Source: Caulobacter sp. 602-1 (GTDB lineage: Bacteria; Pseudomonadota; Alphaproteobacteria; Caulobacterales; Caulobacteraceae). Taken from it: a stretch of DNA of 64,000 bases. Below, one piece after another: positions 53,181-62,473 of the stretch (position 1 is the stretch's first letter; every line of letters starts with the position of its first letter). A program made the translations under genes and the position numbers. The notes under the pieces were generated by a model. That model had not been told where the DNA came from, searched no databases, and worked only from the letters and a program-made list of their open reading frames with translations. Location: positions 372,001 to 436,000 of the forward strand of contig NZ_RRYI01000004.1 in the NCBI RefSeq assembly GCF_003931565.1, written 5' to 3'.

Positions 53181-53858
53181 ATGAAGATCCTCATGGTCAT
53201 CACTTCCCACGACCAGCTTGGCGATACCGGCCGCAAGACCGGGTTCTGGCTCGAGGAGTTCGCCGCGCCCTACTATGTTTTCAAGGACGCTGGCGCGGCC
53301 GTGACGCTGGCCTCGCCGAAAGGCGGCCAACCGCCAATCGATCCCAAGAGCGATGAGCCCGGCAATCAGACCGACGCCATGACGCGCTTCAAGAACGACA
53401 CGGCTACGCAACAGGTTTTGGCCAACACGGATCGGCTGGACACCGTTTCGGCTACGGATTTCGACGCGGTCTTTTATCCGGGCGGCCACGGTCCGATGTG
53501 GGACCTCGCTGATGATCCGGTCTCCATCGCGCTGATCAGCGCCTTCTGGGAGGCCGGCAAACCGGTCGCGGCGGTCTGTCATGCTCCTGCCGTGCTCCAC
53601 AAGGTGATGCACGACGGCAAGCCTCTGGTGAGCGGCAAGCGGGTTACCGGCTTCACCAATACCGAGGAGGAAGCCGTCGAATTGACCCATGTCGTGCCCT
53701 TCCTCGTGGAGGATGAACTCCAGCGCCTCGGCGGTCTCTACGAGAAGACCGACAATTGGCTCCCGTTCGCTGTCGTCGACGGCCGCCTGGTCACCGGGCA
53801 GAACCCCGCGTCGTCCACCTATGGGGCCTTGGAGCTCTTGAGGCTGCTCGGGGGCTAG
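53181..53858 (+). CDS. DJ-1/PfpI-family (Hsp31-like) class I glutamine-amidotransferase-fold protein
   Basis: 225 residues. Nucleophile elbow VAAVCHAPAVLHKV with Cys followed by His; an acidic partner is likely in the FYPGGHGPMWDLADD region; the N-terminus MKILMVITSHDQLGDTGRKT matches Hsp31/YhbO-type glyoxalase III or deglycase proteins. Role in reactive-aldehyde defence is likely by family. Start at 53181 follows GGAGACAC. Confidence 0.9.
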   Translation: MKILMVITSHDQLGDTGRKTGFWLEEFAAPYYVFKDAGAAVTLASPKGGQPPIDPKSDEPGNQTDAMTRFKNDTATQQVLANTDRLDTVSATDFDAVFYPGGHGPMWDLADDPVSIALISAFWEAGKPVAAVCHAPAVLHKVMHDGKPLVSGKRVTGFTNTEEEAVELTHVVPFLVEDELQRLGGLYEKTDNWLPFAVVDGRLVTGQNPASSTYGALELLRLLGG

Positions 53859-53883
53859 GAGACTTGCCGCGCCCGAAATGATC

Positions 53884-56238
53884 CTAGCCGGCCGCGACCG
53901 GTTCGGGCCCCGGAATGCAAAATGAGAAAATGGCTCCGCCGTCAGGGTTGGAAGCGGCCCAAAGGCGTCCGCCATGGCTCTCAATGATGGACCTGCTGAC
54001 TGAAAGACCGATGCCCATGCCGTTGGCTTTCGTCGTGAAAAACGGTTGGAACACCTCGTCGGGGTCGTGTGACCTGATGCCAGGGCCAAGATCATGGACG
54101 CTGAGGACGATGGCTGCCGCGTCATCTCTCGCCGTCCGGATGGTGACTCGTCGCTGTCGCCCGCGAACCTGCGACATGGCGTCTGCTGCGTTCGTCAGCA
54201 GGTTCAGGATCACCTGTTGCAGCTGGACGCGATCAGCGGCGATGACAGGCAGGTTCTTGGCGAAATCGGTCTCCACCGTAACCTGCGCGCGTTGCAGGTC
54301 GCTGGCCAGCAGGGCCACGACCTCGGCGGCCGCGTCGTTGAGATCGACCCTGTCGCCACGTTCGGTGTCCTTCGAATAGAGCTTGCGAAGGCGCAGAACG
54401 ATGTCCGTCGCCCGAGCGCCATCGCGGATCGTGCGACGCGCCGTCTCAAGGGCGCCTTCGATGTTGGGCGGATCAGCGGCCAGCATGCGCAGGCAGGTGT
54501 TGGCGTTGGTGATGATGCCCGAAAGCGGCTGATTGATCTCGTGCGCGATCGAGGCGGTGAGCGCGCCAAAGCTCAAGACCCGCGTCACATGGGCGAGCTC
54601 GGCGCGCACCCTGTGCAAACCGTCTTCGGCGAGCTTGCGCTGGGTCACGTCCTGGACGGCGCCGAGGCACTCAAGGCCGCGCTCCGGATGTCGGACCAGA
54701 CGGCCGAACACGCGCACATACTTGATACGCTGGCCCGGGGTCCGCAGCCTGATTTCGTAATCGGGATTGTCGCGGCCCGAGCGGATCTCCGCCATCTTGG
54801 CGGCGAGCAGATCATGATCTTCAGGATGAACCCGCTCCCGAATGCGGTCGAACGTCACCCTCATGCCCGGGTCGAATTCGAAGATGCGGTAGAGTTCGTC
54901 GGAAAAGTTCAGTTCGTCCGAATCCACGCGCCAGGAGAAGCTGCCGGTGGAGCTGATGCGCTGGCCTTCAGCCAGAAAAGTCTCGCTGCGCCTCAGGGCC
55001 GCCTCGGCGCGTTTGCGGTCTTCGATGTCGGTGTTGACGCCATACCATTTGACGATCTCGCCCGCCCCATCGCGCAGTGGATCGACGCGGAATAGGAACC
55101 ATCGATAGACGCCGTCGCGGCGCCTGATCCGCGCTTCGGCCTCACCGCCGGTTCCCCTCGTCAGGAAGCCGGACCAAGCCGCGGTGAGGGCGGGCAGGTC
55201 GTCGGGATGGACGAAATGGCTCCACTGCCAGTCTGCCAGGCCTTCGAGCGACTGGCCGACGTAGTCGAGATAATGCTGATTGAGGAAGTCGGCCGCTCCG
55301 TCGGTTGTCGCCGACCAGGCCAGGGCCGGGATGGTGTCGATCGTCAGTCGAAGATTGCGCTCGCTGGCTTCGAGCGCCCGCTCGGCCCGTTTGCGATCGT
55401 CTATGTCGATCAGCAGGCTGTACCAGCGCACGAGCCGTCCTTCGTCGTCCCGATGGGGCCGACCCAGGACCTGAAACCAGCGATAGACGCCGTCATGGCA
55501 CCTGGCCCTGGACTCGTACTCGAAAGGCTCGCCGGTGATCATGGCCTGCCTGAACGCGGCGATGGCGACTTCGACGTCGTCGGGATGGGCGGGCCCTTTG
55601 CTCGCCCAGGCCTCGGCGCTTGTCCGGTCGATGTCGAGGTAGTCGTAGAAGCGCTGGTTGCCGCCTTCGAACCGGCCATCCGCGGTGAACGTGCAGATCA
55701 GGCCCGGAAGGCTGTTGATGGTCAGACGAAGGTCAACTTCGCTGGCGCGCAGGGCTTCTTCGGCGCGCTTGCGATCGTCGATGTCGGTGAGCAGGCCATA
55801 CCAGCGCACGATCTGACCGTCCGCGTCACGAAGCGGTTGTCCACGGATCTGAAACCAACGGAACGCCCCGTCGAACCGCCGGAAGCGCGTCTCGAAATCG
55901 TAGGGCTCGCCCGAGGCCAGCGACGCGTTGAAACTGGCGATGCAATGGTCAAGGTCTTCGGGATGCGTCGTGCCGTTCGTCGCCCATTGGCCGACTTCCC
56001 TAAGCGGCTGCTTGAAGTAGTCCAGCAGCTGCTGGTTGCCGCCGATCAGCTCGCCTTGAGGTGAGAACACGCAGATCATCCCGGCGACGCTCTGCACGAT
56101 CAGCCGCAGCTCGCGCTCACTCTCGCGGACTTCGTCGTCGGTCCGATCGCCCGCGCCGTCGAGGAGCACATGGTCTTGGCGCGTCGGGGCGAAGTCCGAC
56201 GCTGAATGCGCCCCCGGCGCCCTGGTCTCTTCCATCAT
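53884..56238 (-). CDS. Multi-PAS sensor histidine kinase
   Basis: 784 residues, no membrane segment. Four PAS domains in series at about 40-160, 165-290, 290-415 and 420-540, the first three ending in the PAC-like ...DIDDRKRAE or ...DIEDRKRAE signature. HisKA with LTASIAHEINQPLSGIITNA near 566 and HATPase (LNLLTNAADAM, DLGPGIRSHD, GMGIGLSVSRSII). Same kinase class as the protein at 27807. No adjacent response regulator, so the partner may be a FixJ protein elsewhere. Confidence 0.92.
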   Translation of the reverse strand: MMEETRAPGAHSASDFAPTRQDHVLLDGAGDRTDDEVRESERELRLIVQSVAGMICVFSPQGELIGGNQQLLDYFKQPLREVGQWATNGTTHPEDLDHCIASFNASLASGEPYDFETRFRRFDGAFRWFQIRGQPLRDADGQIVRWYGLLTDIDDRKRAEEALRASEVDLRLTINSLPGLICTFTADGRFEGGNQRFYDYLDIDRTSAEAWASKGPAHPDDVEVAIAAFRQAMITGEPFEYESRARCHDGVYRWFQVLGRPHRDDEGRLVRWYSLLIDIDDRKRAERALEASERNLRLTIDTIPALAWSATTDGAADFLNQHYLDYVGQSLEGLADWQWSHFVHPDDLPALTAAWSGFLTRGTGGEAEARIRRRDGVYRWFLFRVDPLRDGAGEIVKWYGVNTDIEDRKRAEAALRRSETFLAEGQRISSTGSFSWRVDSDELNFSDELYRIFEFDPGMRVTFDRIRERVHPEDHDLLAAKMAEIRSGRDNPDYEIRLRTPGQRIKYVRVFGRLVRHPERGLECLGAVQDVTQRKLAEDGLHRVRAELAHVTRVLSFGALTASIAHEINQPLSGIITNANTCLRMLAADPPNIEGALETARRTIRDGARATDIVLRLRKLYSKDTERGDRVDLNDAAAEVVALLASDLQRAQVTVETDFAKNLPVIAADRVQLQQVILNLLTNAADAMSQVRGRQRRVTIRTARDDAAAIVLSVHDLGPGIRSHDPDEVFQPFFTTKANGMGIGLSVSRSIIESHGGRLWAASNPDGGAIFSFCIPGPEPVAAG

Positions 56239-56364
56239 GATTTCCGCGCCTTCAGAGCGTCTCCTCGGGAGCCGCGCGGGCGCGGTTCACCGAATGCCTG
56301 AAGGTCATCAAGCTGAGCGCAATCGACACCGGACACAAGGCGTTGCGGCGCACTCGTCCGCCCG

Positions 56365-56784
56365 TCAGCGAGCCGGCCCCCGGAGGCCGACACGCCAGCG
56401 GTGGGGCGACAGTCCGACCAAATGGTGGAAGGCGCGTGTGAAGTGCGCTTGATCGCAAAACCCGCAGTCCTGAGCCACCTGAGCCAGTCCAGCGGAAGTC
56501 TCGGCCATGAGCACCTTGGCGCGTTCTATCCGCCGACGTCGAATGAAGCTCAGCGGCGTATCGCCGACGCTGTTCTTGAAGGTGCGGCTGAAATGGCCGG
56601 TCGACAGCCCGGTCAGCGCCGCCAACTCCGATAGCTTGATCCGCTGGTCAAGTCCGGCCTCGATCCGGCCGAGAATCTTGCGCAGACGCCACGGCGGCAA
56701 GGGCGATGCTTCGGCGTGCGCCGGCGAGGGTTCATCGTCGACGAGGCGCGGCTTCTTCCCCGCGCATGAACCGGTGGAGTCCAT
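56365..56784 (-). CDS. AraC-family transcriptional regulator (HTH only)
   Basis: 139 residues, little more than the DNA-binding domain: IKLSELAALTGLSTGHFSRT, FKNSVGDTPLSFIRRRRIER, VAQDCGFCDQAHFTRAFHHL. No sensor domain. It starts 4 bp after the FMN reductase stop, so the two are one operon behind a type-B operator. Similar to the AraC protein at 29774. Two Cys in the second HTH (DCGFCDQ) could give redox sensitivity. Confidence 0.88.
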   Translation of the reverse strand: MDSTGSCAGKKPRLVDDEPSPAHAEASPLPPWRLRKILGRIEAGLDQRIKLSELAALTGLSTGHFSRTFKNSVGDTPLSFIRRRRIERAKVLMAETSAGLAQVAQDCGFCDQAHFTRAFHHLVGLSPHRWRVGLRGPAR

Positions 56785-56788
56785 GGTC

Positions 56789-57367
56789 CTAGCGCTCCGC
56801 ACCGGACGGTCGCGCTCCACCCACGAGCGCTACCCAGTTCACAAACGCCGCAACCAGGCGGGTGAGGAAGGCCTGAGCCTCGGCCGTAAGCTCGCCAACG
56901 TCGTCGAAGAGCTCGCCAACCTGCGGAATGTAGGCCTCCGGTTGCTGAAGCACCGGCATGTTCAGGAACACCAGGCTCTGACGAATGTGATGGTTCGCGC
57001 CGAAGCCGCCCAGCTTGTAGGGCGACTGGCTGACGACCGCGGCTGGCAGCCCGTCCCAGACGCTTTGCTGCGGCGGGCGCGAGCCGACGTCGATGGCGTT
57101 CTTGAGACCGCCCGGGACGGAGCGGTTGTATTCGGGCGTGACGAAGAGCACAGCGTCGGCCCGGCTGATGTCCTGCCGAAATCGCGTCCAGGCCGCTGGC
57201 GGCGCCGCGTCGAGGTCCTCGGTGTAGAGCGGCAGGTCGCCGATCTCGACGATGTGGCAGTCTAGGCTGGCGGGCGCTAGCGCCATCAAGGCCTTGGCCA
57301 GCCTTCGCGTGTAGGAATCCTTCCGCAGGCTGCCGACGATCACGGCCACCCTGTATTTTGCGGTCAT
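56789..57367 (-). CDS. NADPH-dependent FMN reductase (azo/chromate/quinone reductase-like)
   Basis: 192 residues, flavodoxin-like. FMN loop VIVGSLRKDSYTRRLAKAL, and LFVTPEYNRSVPGGLKNAID, the family signature, near residue 77; SQSPYKLGGFGANHHIRQ in the second half. Family members (ChrR, YieF, ArsH-like) reduce quinones, chromate or azo dyes. First gene of an operon with an AraC regulator. Start at 57367 (MTAKYR). Confidence 0.92.
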   Translation of the reverse strand: MTAKYRVAVIVGSLRKDSYTRRLAKALMALAPASLDCHIVEIGDLPLYTEDLDAAPPAAWTRFRQDISRADAVLFVTPEYNRSVPGGLKNAIDVGSRPPQQSVWDGLPAAVVSQSPYKLGGFGANHHIRQSLVFLNMPVLQQPEAYIPQVGELFDDVGELTAEAQAFLTRLVAAFVNWVALVGGARPSGAER

Positions 57368-57446
57368 GGCGACACCGTCTTTCTGCGCCGCAGGCCAGTC
57401 CCGCGGCGTTCGGTCTGGATACCGACCCGCGCCAGCCGGCGACATT

Positions 57447-57475
57447 GAACGGAGGTATCGGCGAGACCAAGGTAT
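57447..57475 (-). promoter_or_regulatory. Type-B double operator, FMN reductase-AraC operon
   Basis: Read on the minus strand: ATACCTTGGTCT (57475-57464), then ATACCTCCGTTC (57458-57447), 17 bp apart, ending 79 bp before the start at 57367. Lies just upstream of the MFS stop (57479). Confidence 0.65.
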
Positions 57476-57478
57476 CGG

Positions 57479-58678
57479 TCAGGCGCGCCGCGTTCTTGGC
57501 CTCACGACCGCCTCACCCACGACGTCGATCAGGAACGCCAGAAGCAGGGCTCCCGCGCCGAGCGCGAAGATCAGGCCGTAAGCGCCTTGCGAGGCGGAGA
57601 GCACGAAGGCGAGGCCATAGGCGGCGACAGCCTGCGCCGCGGCGAAGCCGGTAGTGGCTATCCGCCACGCCGCGCGCTGGTCCGCCAGCCCCGAACCAGC
57701 CAACTCGTGCGCGCGTCCCAGGACAACGGGCACGATGCCAGGTGTGGCCGCGCCCATGAACAAGCTCGAGCAGGCCAACGCCGCGGGCGCGTTCCAGACC
57801 GCCGGCGCCAAGGTCGCGGCGGCTTCGAGCAGCAGCACGAGCCGCAGCGCCCGGTCATGTCCGGCGCGGTCGGCGAGGTGCCCAAAGACCAGCGGGCCAA
57901 CGAGCGCGCCCAACCCGAACAGCACCCAGTAGAACCCCGCGGCATCCACACCTTGGTTGAGACCATGGGCGACGAACACCGCCAGGAACACCATGTGCGG
58001 CACAAGCCCCACGGCGTTCAGGGCATATTCGAAGTGCAGCAATGTGAGCCGGTGGCGAGGAGGCCGACGGCTGTGGCGCTCGGCCTTGGCTGGGGCTGGG
58101 GCTGGGGCAGGGGGATTGGGCCATCCGCCCCAGGCCACCGCCGTGAGCATGGCCGTGGTGACAGCGAGACCGATCCAGGCCTGACCGACACCCTGGCGCA
58201 GAAGCAGGGGAACGAGCGTTCCTGACGCGGCGATACCAAGACCGATACCCATGAAGATAAATCCGCCGATCAAGCCCCTGCGTGCCGGCGGCGCATGGGC
58301 CAGGATGAGCGGAGCGGCCAGGACCATGATGACGCCGCCCGCGACGCCAGATGCGAAGCGCCAGAGGAAAAACCAGTTGAAACCCGCCTGGAAGGCGCAG
58401 GCCAGCAAACTTCCGGTGCTAATGACCATCGCGGCGCGCAACGTCGTCACGGCCGACAGCCGGGCCGCGAACCTCTCCGCCAGCAACACGCCGGCCAGGT
58501 AGCCGCCAAGATTGGCGGCGGCCAGATAGGCGGCCGCCTCGCTGCTGAACCAGCCGGCGCTGACCACGGCCGGCAGGAGCGGGGTGTAGGCAAAGCGCGC
58601 GACCCCGATGCCGATCAGGGCGGCGCAGGCGCCCGAGAGCACCGCCCGCCAGAGGGAGGGCTGGCCTGCGGGGGTCAT
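57479..58678 (-). CDS. YbfB/YjiJ-family MFS transporter
   Basis: 399 residues with about twelve membrane helices. The start ALIGIGVARFAYTPLLPAVV, then AAYLAAANLGGYLAGVLLAE, matches the YbfB/YjiJ group. The central loop contains a Pro-Ala repeat (NPPAPAPAPAKAE) encoded by tandem GGGGCT-type hexamers on the plus strand near 58085-58112. The ATG overlaps the hydrolase stop by 4 bp. Last gene of the minus-strand run from 62473. Confidence 0.9.
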   Translation of the reverse strand: MTPAGQPSLWRAVLSGACAALIGIGVARFAYTPLLPAVVSAGWFSSEAAAYLAAANLGGYLAGVLLAERFAARLSAVTTLRAAMVISTGSLLACAFQAGFNWFFLWRFASGVAGGVIMVLAAPLILAHAPPARRGLIGGFIFMGIGLGIAASGTLVPLLLRQGVGQAWIGLAVTTAMLTAVAWGGWPNPPAPAPAPAKAERHSRRPPRHRLTLLHFEYALNAVGLVPHMVFLAVFVAHGLNQGVDAAGFYWVLFGLGALVGPLVFGHLADRAGHDRALRLVLLLEAAATLAPAVWNAPAALACSSLFMGAATPGIVPVVLGRAHELAGSGLADQRAAWRIATTGFAAAQAVAAYGLAFVLSASQGAYGLIFALGAGALLLAFLIDVVGEAVVRPRTRRA

Positions 58679-59565
58679 GGTCCCACCCCCGCGAGGAAGT
58701 CCAGGATCACCGTCGCCGCCTCGTCCAGAGCTTCGTCGAAGGCGAAATGTCCAGCGTCGAGCAGGTGGATGCGGGCGTCGGGCAGGTCGCGTCGGTAGGC
58801 CTCGGCGCCCGCGGTGACGAAAGACGGGTCGTATCGTCCCCACAGCACAAGGGTCGGCGGCCGGCGCGCGCGCAACCACGCCTGCCATTGGGGATAGGCC
58901 GCCACGTTGGTCTGGTAATCAAAAAGCAGGGACGCTTGGATCTCGCGCTGGCCGGGGCGCGAAAGCCCGGCGAACTCGTCGGTCCAGCTGTCTGGATCGT
59001 ACCGGTCCAGGTTGGGGCTGTCGCCGATATGGCGCCGCCGCGCGCCCTCGAACGAGAGAAAGGTGTCCAGTTGCTCGGCGTGGCTTTCCGGATCGCGCCA
59101 GTAGTCGGCGATACCCGCCCACTTGGCGCCGAGGCCCTCGTGGTAGGCGTTGGCGTTCTGGATAATCAGGCCTTGGACGCGGTCGGGGCGGGACATGGCC
59201 AAGCGGAAGCCGACGGGACCGCCATAGTCCTGCATCAGGAAGACGCAGCGCGTGACGCCGAGATGATCCAGAAGGCCGTCCACGGTCCTCGCCAGCTGGT
59301 CGAACGAATAGGCGTAGCGGTCCGGAGGAGGCGCGTCGCTGTGTCCGAACCCAGGATAGTCCGGCGCGATGACCCGGTGGTTGACGGCGAGCAGGGGGAT
59401 CACGCCGCCGAACATCCGCGATGACGAGGGGAAGCCATGCAGCAGCACAACGACGGGAGCGTCTTTGGGGCCCGCTTGGCGATAGAAGACATCGACGCCG
59501 TCGATTTCGGCGCGATGGTAGGTGACCGTCGCGGTCGTCGACCGCAAGATCGGAGAGGCGGCCAT
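58675..59565 (-). CDS. Haloalkane-dehalogenase/epoxide-hydrolase-like alpha/beta hydrolase
   Basis: 296 residues. LLHGFPSSSRMFGG (oxyanion), MQDYGGPVGFRLA (Asp nucleophile as in dehalogenases and epoxide hydrolases), NANAYHEGLG, and LLDAGHFAFDEA with the base His. No signal peptide. Overlaps the MFS gene. The crotonase-like gene stops 5 bp upstream. Confidence 0.9.
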   Translation of the reverse strand: MAASPILRSTTATVTYHRAEIDGVDVFYRQAGPKDAPVVVLLHGFPSSSRMFGGVIPLLAVNHRVIAPDYPGFGHSDAPPPDRYAYSFDQLARTVDGLLDHLGVTRCVFLMQDYGGPVGFRLAMSRPDRVQGLIIQNANAYHEGLGAKWAGIADYWRDPESHAEQLDTFLSFEGARRRHIGDSPNLDRYDPDSWTDEFAGLSRPGQREIQASLLFDYQTNVAAYPQWQAWLRARRPPTLVLWGRYDPSFVTAGAEAYRRDLPDARIHLLDAGHFAFDEALDEAATVILDFLAGVGP

Positions 59566-59570
59566 CCCGA

Positions 59571-60509
59571 TCAGTTCCGCGCGTCGCTGTAGTCGGCCGT
59601 ACGCGTGTTGAGATTGTCCTCCAGGTCGCCGGGCTTCTGCAGGCCACGCTTGACCAGGGCGCCCACGCGGGCCTGGGCGCCCGGGCGCTGGACGGAGGTG
59701 ATGAACGCGTCCCAACCCTGGCGCATCTCCGCGTCCGGCGGCAAGCTGGCCACGTCGACCAGGTGTTTGGTGTCGATGATGGCCTGCTGGTCGAACGAGG
59801 CGATCCGCCTGGCGAGGCTGTCGACGAAGCCGTCGAGCTGAGCGTCCGGCAAGGCGCGGTTGACGTAGCCATAGCGCTCGGCCAGGGCGCCGTCGAAACC
59901 GTCGGCGCCGAGCAGGATCTCCAGCGCCCGTCCCCGACCGACCAGGCGCGGCAGGCGCGCCATCGGCCCGCCGCCGGGCGCGAAGCCGGCCCCGACCTCG
60001 AACTGCGAAAGCCTGGCCTTCTCGCGGCTGGCGAACCGCATGTCGGTGGCCAGGACGAGTTCGCTGCCGATGCCGCTGGTGCGTCCGCGGATCGAGGAGA
60101 TGGTCACGGCCTTCAGGCGCGCCAGCCGCACCATGAAGTCGGGCACGGGATGCATGCCGGTGGGGCCTGGCGCCATGCTCGTGGAGTCCTCGAGCGGCTT
60201 GAGCAGGTCGTAGTGGGCCATGAAGTAGCCTGGCACGGCGCTGTCGAAGACCACCACCTTCACGCGCGGATCGGCTTCGATCTCGTCCAGGATCTCGACG
60301 AGGCGGCGCACCTCGACCGGTCCGACGATGTTGAGCGGTGGGTTGGCGAAGGTCACGCGCCAGTAGGCCGGCGTGAGCTTGGTCAGGAGGATGGTTTGGC
60401 TCGCCGGGCGCTCGCCGGCGGCCGCGGCGTGCTGGTCTTCAGCGCTGACGGCTTGCGGCGTCGCCAGAGCGGCGGCCGAGGCCAAGGCGGCCAGGAGAAG
60501 GGCTTTCAT
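59571..60509 (-). CDS. Enoyl-CoA hydratase/isomerase-fold protein with signal peptide
   Basis: 312 residues. N-terminus MKALLLAALASAAALATPQA ending VSA is a Sec signal peptide, unexpected for a crotonase. The fold follows: WRVTFANPPLNIVGPVEVRR, VVFDSAVPGYFMAHYDL, SSIRGRTSGIGSELVLATDM and RFASREKARLSQFEVGAGFA, PGGGPMARLPRLVGRGRALE. The oxyanion-hole region is kept, but usual CoA-pathway catalytic residues are uncertain. CoA esters are not expected in the periplasm. In a run with a periplasmic MBL enzyme. Confidence 0.85.
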   Translation of the reverse strand: MKALLLAALASAAALATPQAVSAEDQHAAAAGERPASQTILLTKLTPAYWRVTFANPPLNIVGPVEVRRLVEILDEIEADPRVKVVVFDSAVPGYFMAHYDLLKPLEDSTSMAPGPTGMHPVPDFMVRLARLKAVTISSIRGRTSGIGSELVLATDMRFASREKARLSQFEVGAGFAPGGGPMARLPRLVGRGRALEILLGADGFDGALAERYGYVNRALPDAQLDGFVDSLARRIASFDQQAIIDTKHLVDVASLPPDAEMRQGWDAFITSVQRPGAQARVGALVKRGLQKPGDLEDNLNTRTADYSDARN

Positions 60510-60537
60510 GAGAGTTCCCGCTGTTAAGGGTGAACTT

Positions 60538-61362
60538 TTAGGCGGTGGGGGACGGCGCCGGTCGGTCCCCGACGCCGTAACGAGCCGCCGGGCGGGTGCG
60601 CGAGATGACCGGGATCAGGGCCTGGCGGGCGTCTTCGTAGATCTGCCAGGCTGCGAGATCGGCCAGGGCTGGCAGGGTGACCAGCTCGCCTTGATCCAGT
60701 CCAGCCAAGGCCGCGTCGACCGCGTCCTGCGGACTCATGACAATCGCGGGCGGAAGCTGGTCCAGCGGCGTTCCGGCCAGCGCCCAGAAGTCCGTCCCGA
60801 CGGCCCCCGGGCACACGGCCTGGACCCTTAGACCTCGTCCGGCCAGTTCGTGGTGCAGCGACTGGGTCAAGGCGACCACGAAAGCCTTCGTCCCACCGTA
60901 GACCCCGTTCAGGATCTCCGGCCCGATGGCGACGATCGACGCCATGTTGACGATGGTCCCGCCGCCGCGGCCCACGAAAGCGGGGGCGGCGGCGTAGGTC
61001 AGCCGCATCAAGGCCTCGACATTCAGAGCGATCATCTCGCTCATCGCCTCCACGTCGCTGTCGAGCAACGGCGTCGAGGCGCCGACCCCGGCGTTGTTGA
61101 CCAGCATCGTGATGGCCGGGTCGGCGCGCAGCCGATCGGCGACGCTCGCGAGGTCGGCCGCGCGGCGCAGGTCGGCGGTCAGGGTCTCGACGTGTCGGCC
61201 GGTGTCCCGTGCGATCTGGTCGGCGATGGCGTTCAGCTTGTCGCCGTTACGGGCCACCAGGATCAGATCATGACCGCGACGCGCCAGGCGGTCGGCATAG
61301 ATCGCGCCCATGCCCGTCGAGGCGCCGGTGATCAGGGCAAGGCTGTGGGTGTTGTTGCTCAT
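60538..61362 (-). CDS. SDR-family oxidoreductase
   Basis: 274 residues. Cofactor loop ITGASTGMGAIYADRLARRG, LVNNAGVGAS, Ser in VNMASI, and catalytic YGGTKAF. Matches the SDR group near DltE/YqjQ-type short-chain dehydrogenases; the VARNGDKL Arg after strand two suggests NADP(H). Next to MBL and crotonase genes in one direction; gaps are 25-28 bp. Confidence 0.9.
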   Translation of the reverse strand: MSNNTHSLALITGASTGMGAIYADRLARRGHDLILVARNGDKLNAIADQIARDTGRHVETLTADLRRAADLASVADRLRADPAITMLVNNAGVGASTPLLDSDVEAMSEMIALNVEALMRLTYAAAPAFVGRGGGTIVNMASIVAIGPEILNGVYGGTKAFVVALTQSLHHELAGRGLRVQAVCPGAVGTDFWALAGTPLDQLPPAIVMSPQDAVDAALAGLDQGELVTLPALADLAAWQIYEDARQALIPVISRTRPAARYGVGDRPAPSPTA

Positions 61363-61387
61363 GGGGGGAGGTCTCCGTCGGCGCCGG

Positions 61388-62473
61388 TCAGTCGATCCGG
61401 AGGCTCTGTTCCATCGCGTAGCACTGGTCCCAGATGTAGACGTCGTACCCGGCCAGACGGGACTGCCACTTGGGCGTCACGGCGTCGACGCACTGGACCA
61501 CCACGCGGTCGATGTAGTTGTCGAACACCGCCCAGGGGTTGGCCTTGTCGTTGTCGGCCATCTCGCCGCCCAGCGCGGTGGTCTTAAGCGCCGTCGCGGC
61601 CGCCGCCTTCACGTCGTTCATGAACTCCAGCTGGGCGCGGACGTCGTCGTGCGTTCCCACACGGTTGACGTGGCCGCCGACCAGCGTCTCGAACGGTACG
61701 CGATCGATCTCGGCGACCTGGGCGAAGTAGCCGGGGACATCCTTGGCCAGGGCCCATCGCCGCCACGGCATCCAGCCCGGGAACACGACGTCGATGATCA
61801 TCAAGGTCTTCTGGCGGGGGGCGTAGATGAAGATGTTGCCAGGCTCGTGAGCGACCCCCGGATAGCTCAGCTCAAGCGTCTGGCTACCGACCTTCAGGAC
61901 GTAACGATCCTTGAACACCACCGTCGGGAGAGGGCGCTTGGGGTCATTGGCCCGCGCCAGGAGACGGCGGGTCTCCTCGTGGGCGATGATCGTCGGATGG
62001 CCGCCCAGGTCGGTCACGCCGCCGATGTGGTCGGTGTGCGCGTGGCTGTAGACGACGTGGGTGATCGGCCGGTCGGTGACCTCGGCGATGGCCTGGCGGA
62101 TCTTGGCCGAGTAACCGGGCGGCGCGTCGATCACCACGACGCCGGTCTCGTAGACCATGAACATCGACTGATAGGCGTTGTCGGTGACCATGTAGAGGCC
62201 CGTTCCCAGGTCCTGGATGCGGTAGCCCTTGGCCGGGTCGACGGGCGGGGCGGCGGGGCCGGGGACCGGAAGGTAGTGGTCGACTCGAACGCCGATCGGG
62301 GCGAGCGCCGGCATGCCCTTGTACGGAACGCCGGCCTGGCCGGGTTGGGCCACAACCTCAGCCCGGACCGGCGCCGGCGCGGCGAAGGGCAGGGCCGCGA
62401 TCGTCGCCGCGCCCAGCACGGCCAGAACGCTGTCGCGGGCCCGCGTTTTCGCCCGGTTTTGCTCTTGCGTCAT
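61388..62473 (-). CDS. Exported MBL-fold metallo-hydrolase
   Basis: 361 residues. Signal peptide (SVLAVLGAATIAALPFAAPA ... VRA). Zinc ligands: YSHAHTDHIGG (HxHxDH), GVAHEPGN (His), MIIDVVFPG (Asp) and GGHVNRVG (His). Start at 62473 gives the signal peptide; the upstream frame is Arg-rich. First gene of the minus-strand run; type-B operator 76 bp upstream. Substrate unknown. Confidence 0.88.
   Translation of the reverse strand: MTQEQNRAKTRARDSVLAVLGAATIAALPFAAPAPVRAEVVAQPGQAGVPYKGMPALAPIGVRVDHYLPVPGPAAPPVDPAKGYRIQDLGTGLYMVTDNAYQSMFMVYETGVVVIDAPPGYSAKIRQAIAEVTDRPITHVVYSHAHTDHIGGVTDLGGHPTIIAHEETRRLLARANDPKRPLPTVVFKDRYVLKVGSQTLELSYPGVAHEPGNIFIYAPRQKTLMIIDVVFPGWMPWRRWALAKDVPGYFAQVAEIDRVPFETLVGGHVNRVGTHDDVRAQLEFMNDVKAAAATALKTTALGGEMADNDKANPWAVFDNYIDRVVVQCVDAVTPKWQSRLAGYDVYIWDQCYAMEQSLRID

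Noticed and set aside
58085..58112. Tandem GGGGCT repeats, possible minisatellite or contingency locus
   Set aside because: Only about four units and in frame, encoding a Pro-Ala linker of the MFS protein; a change of one unit would not break the frame.
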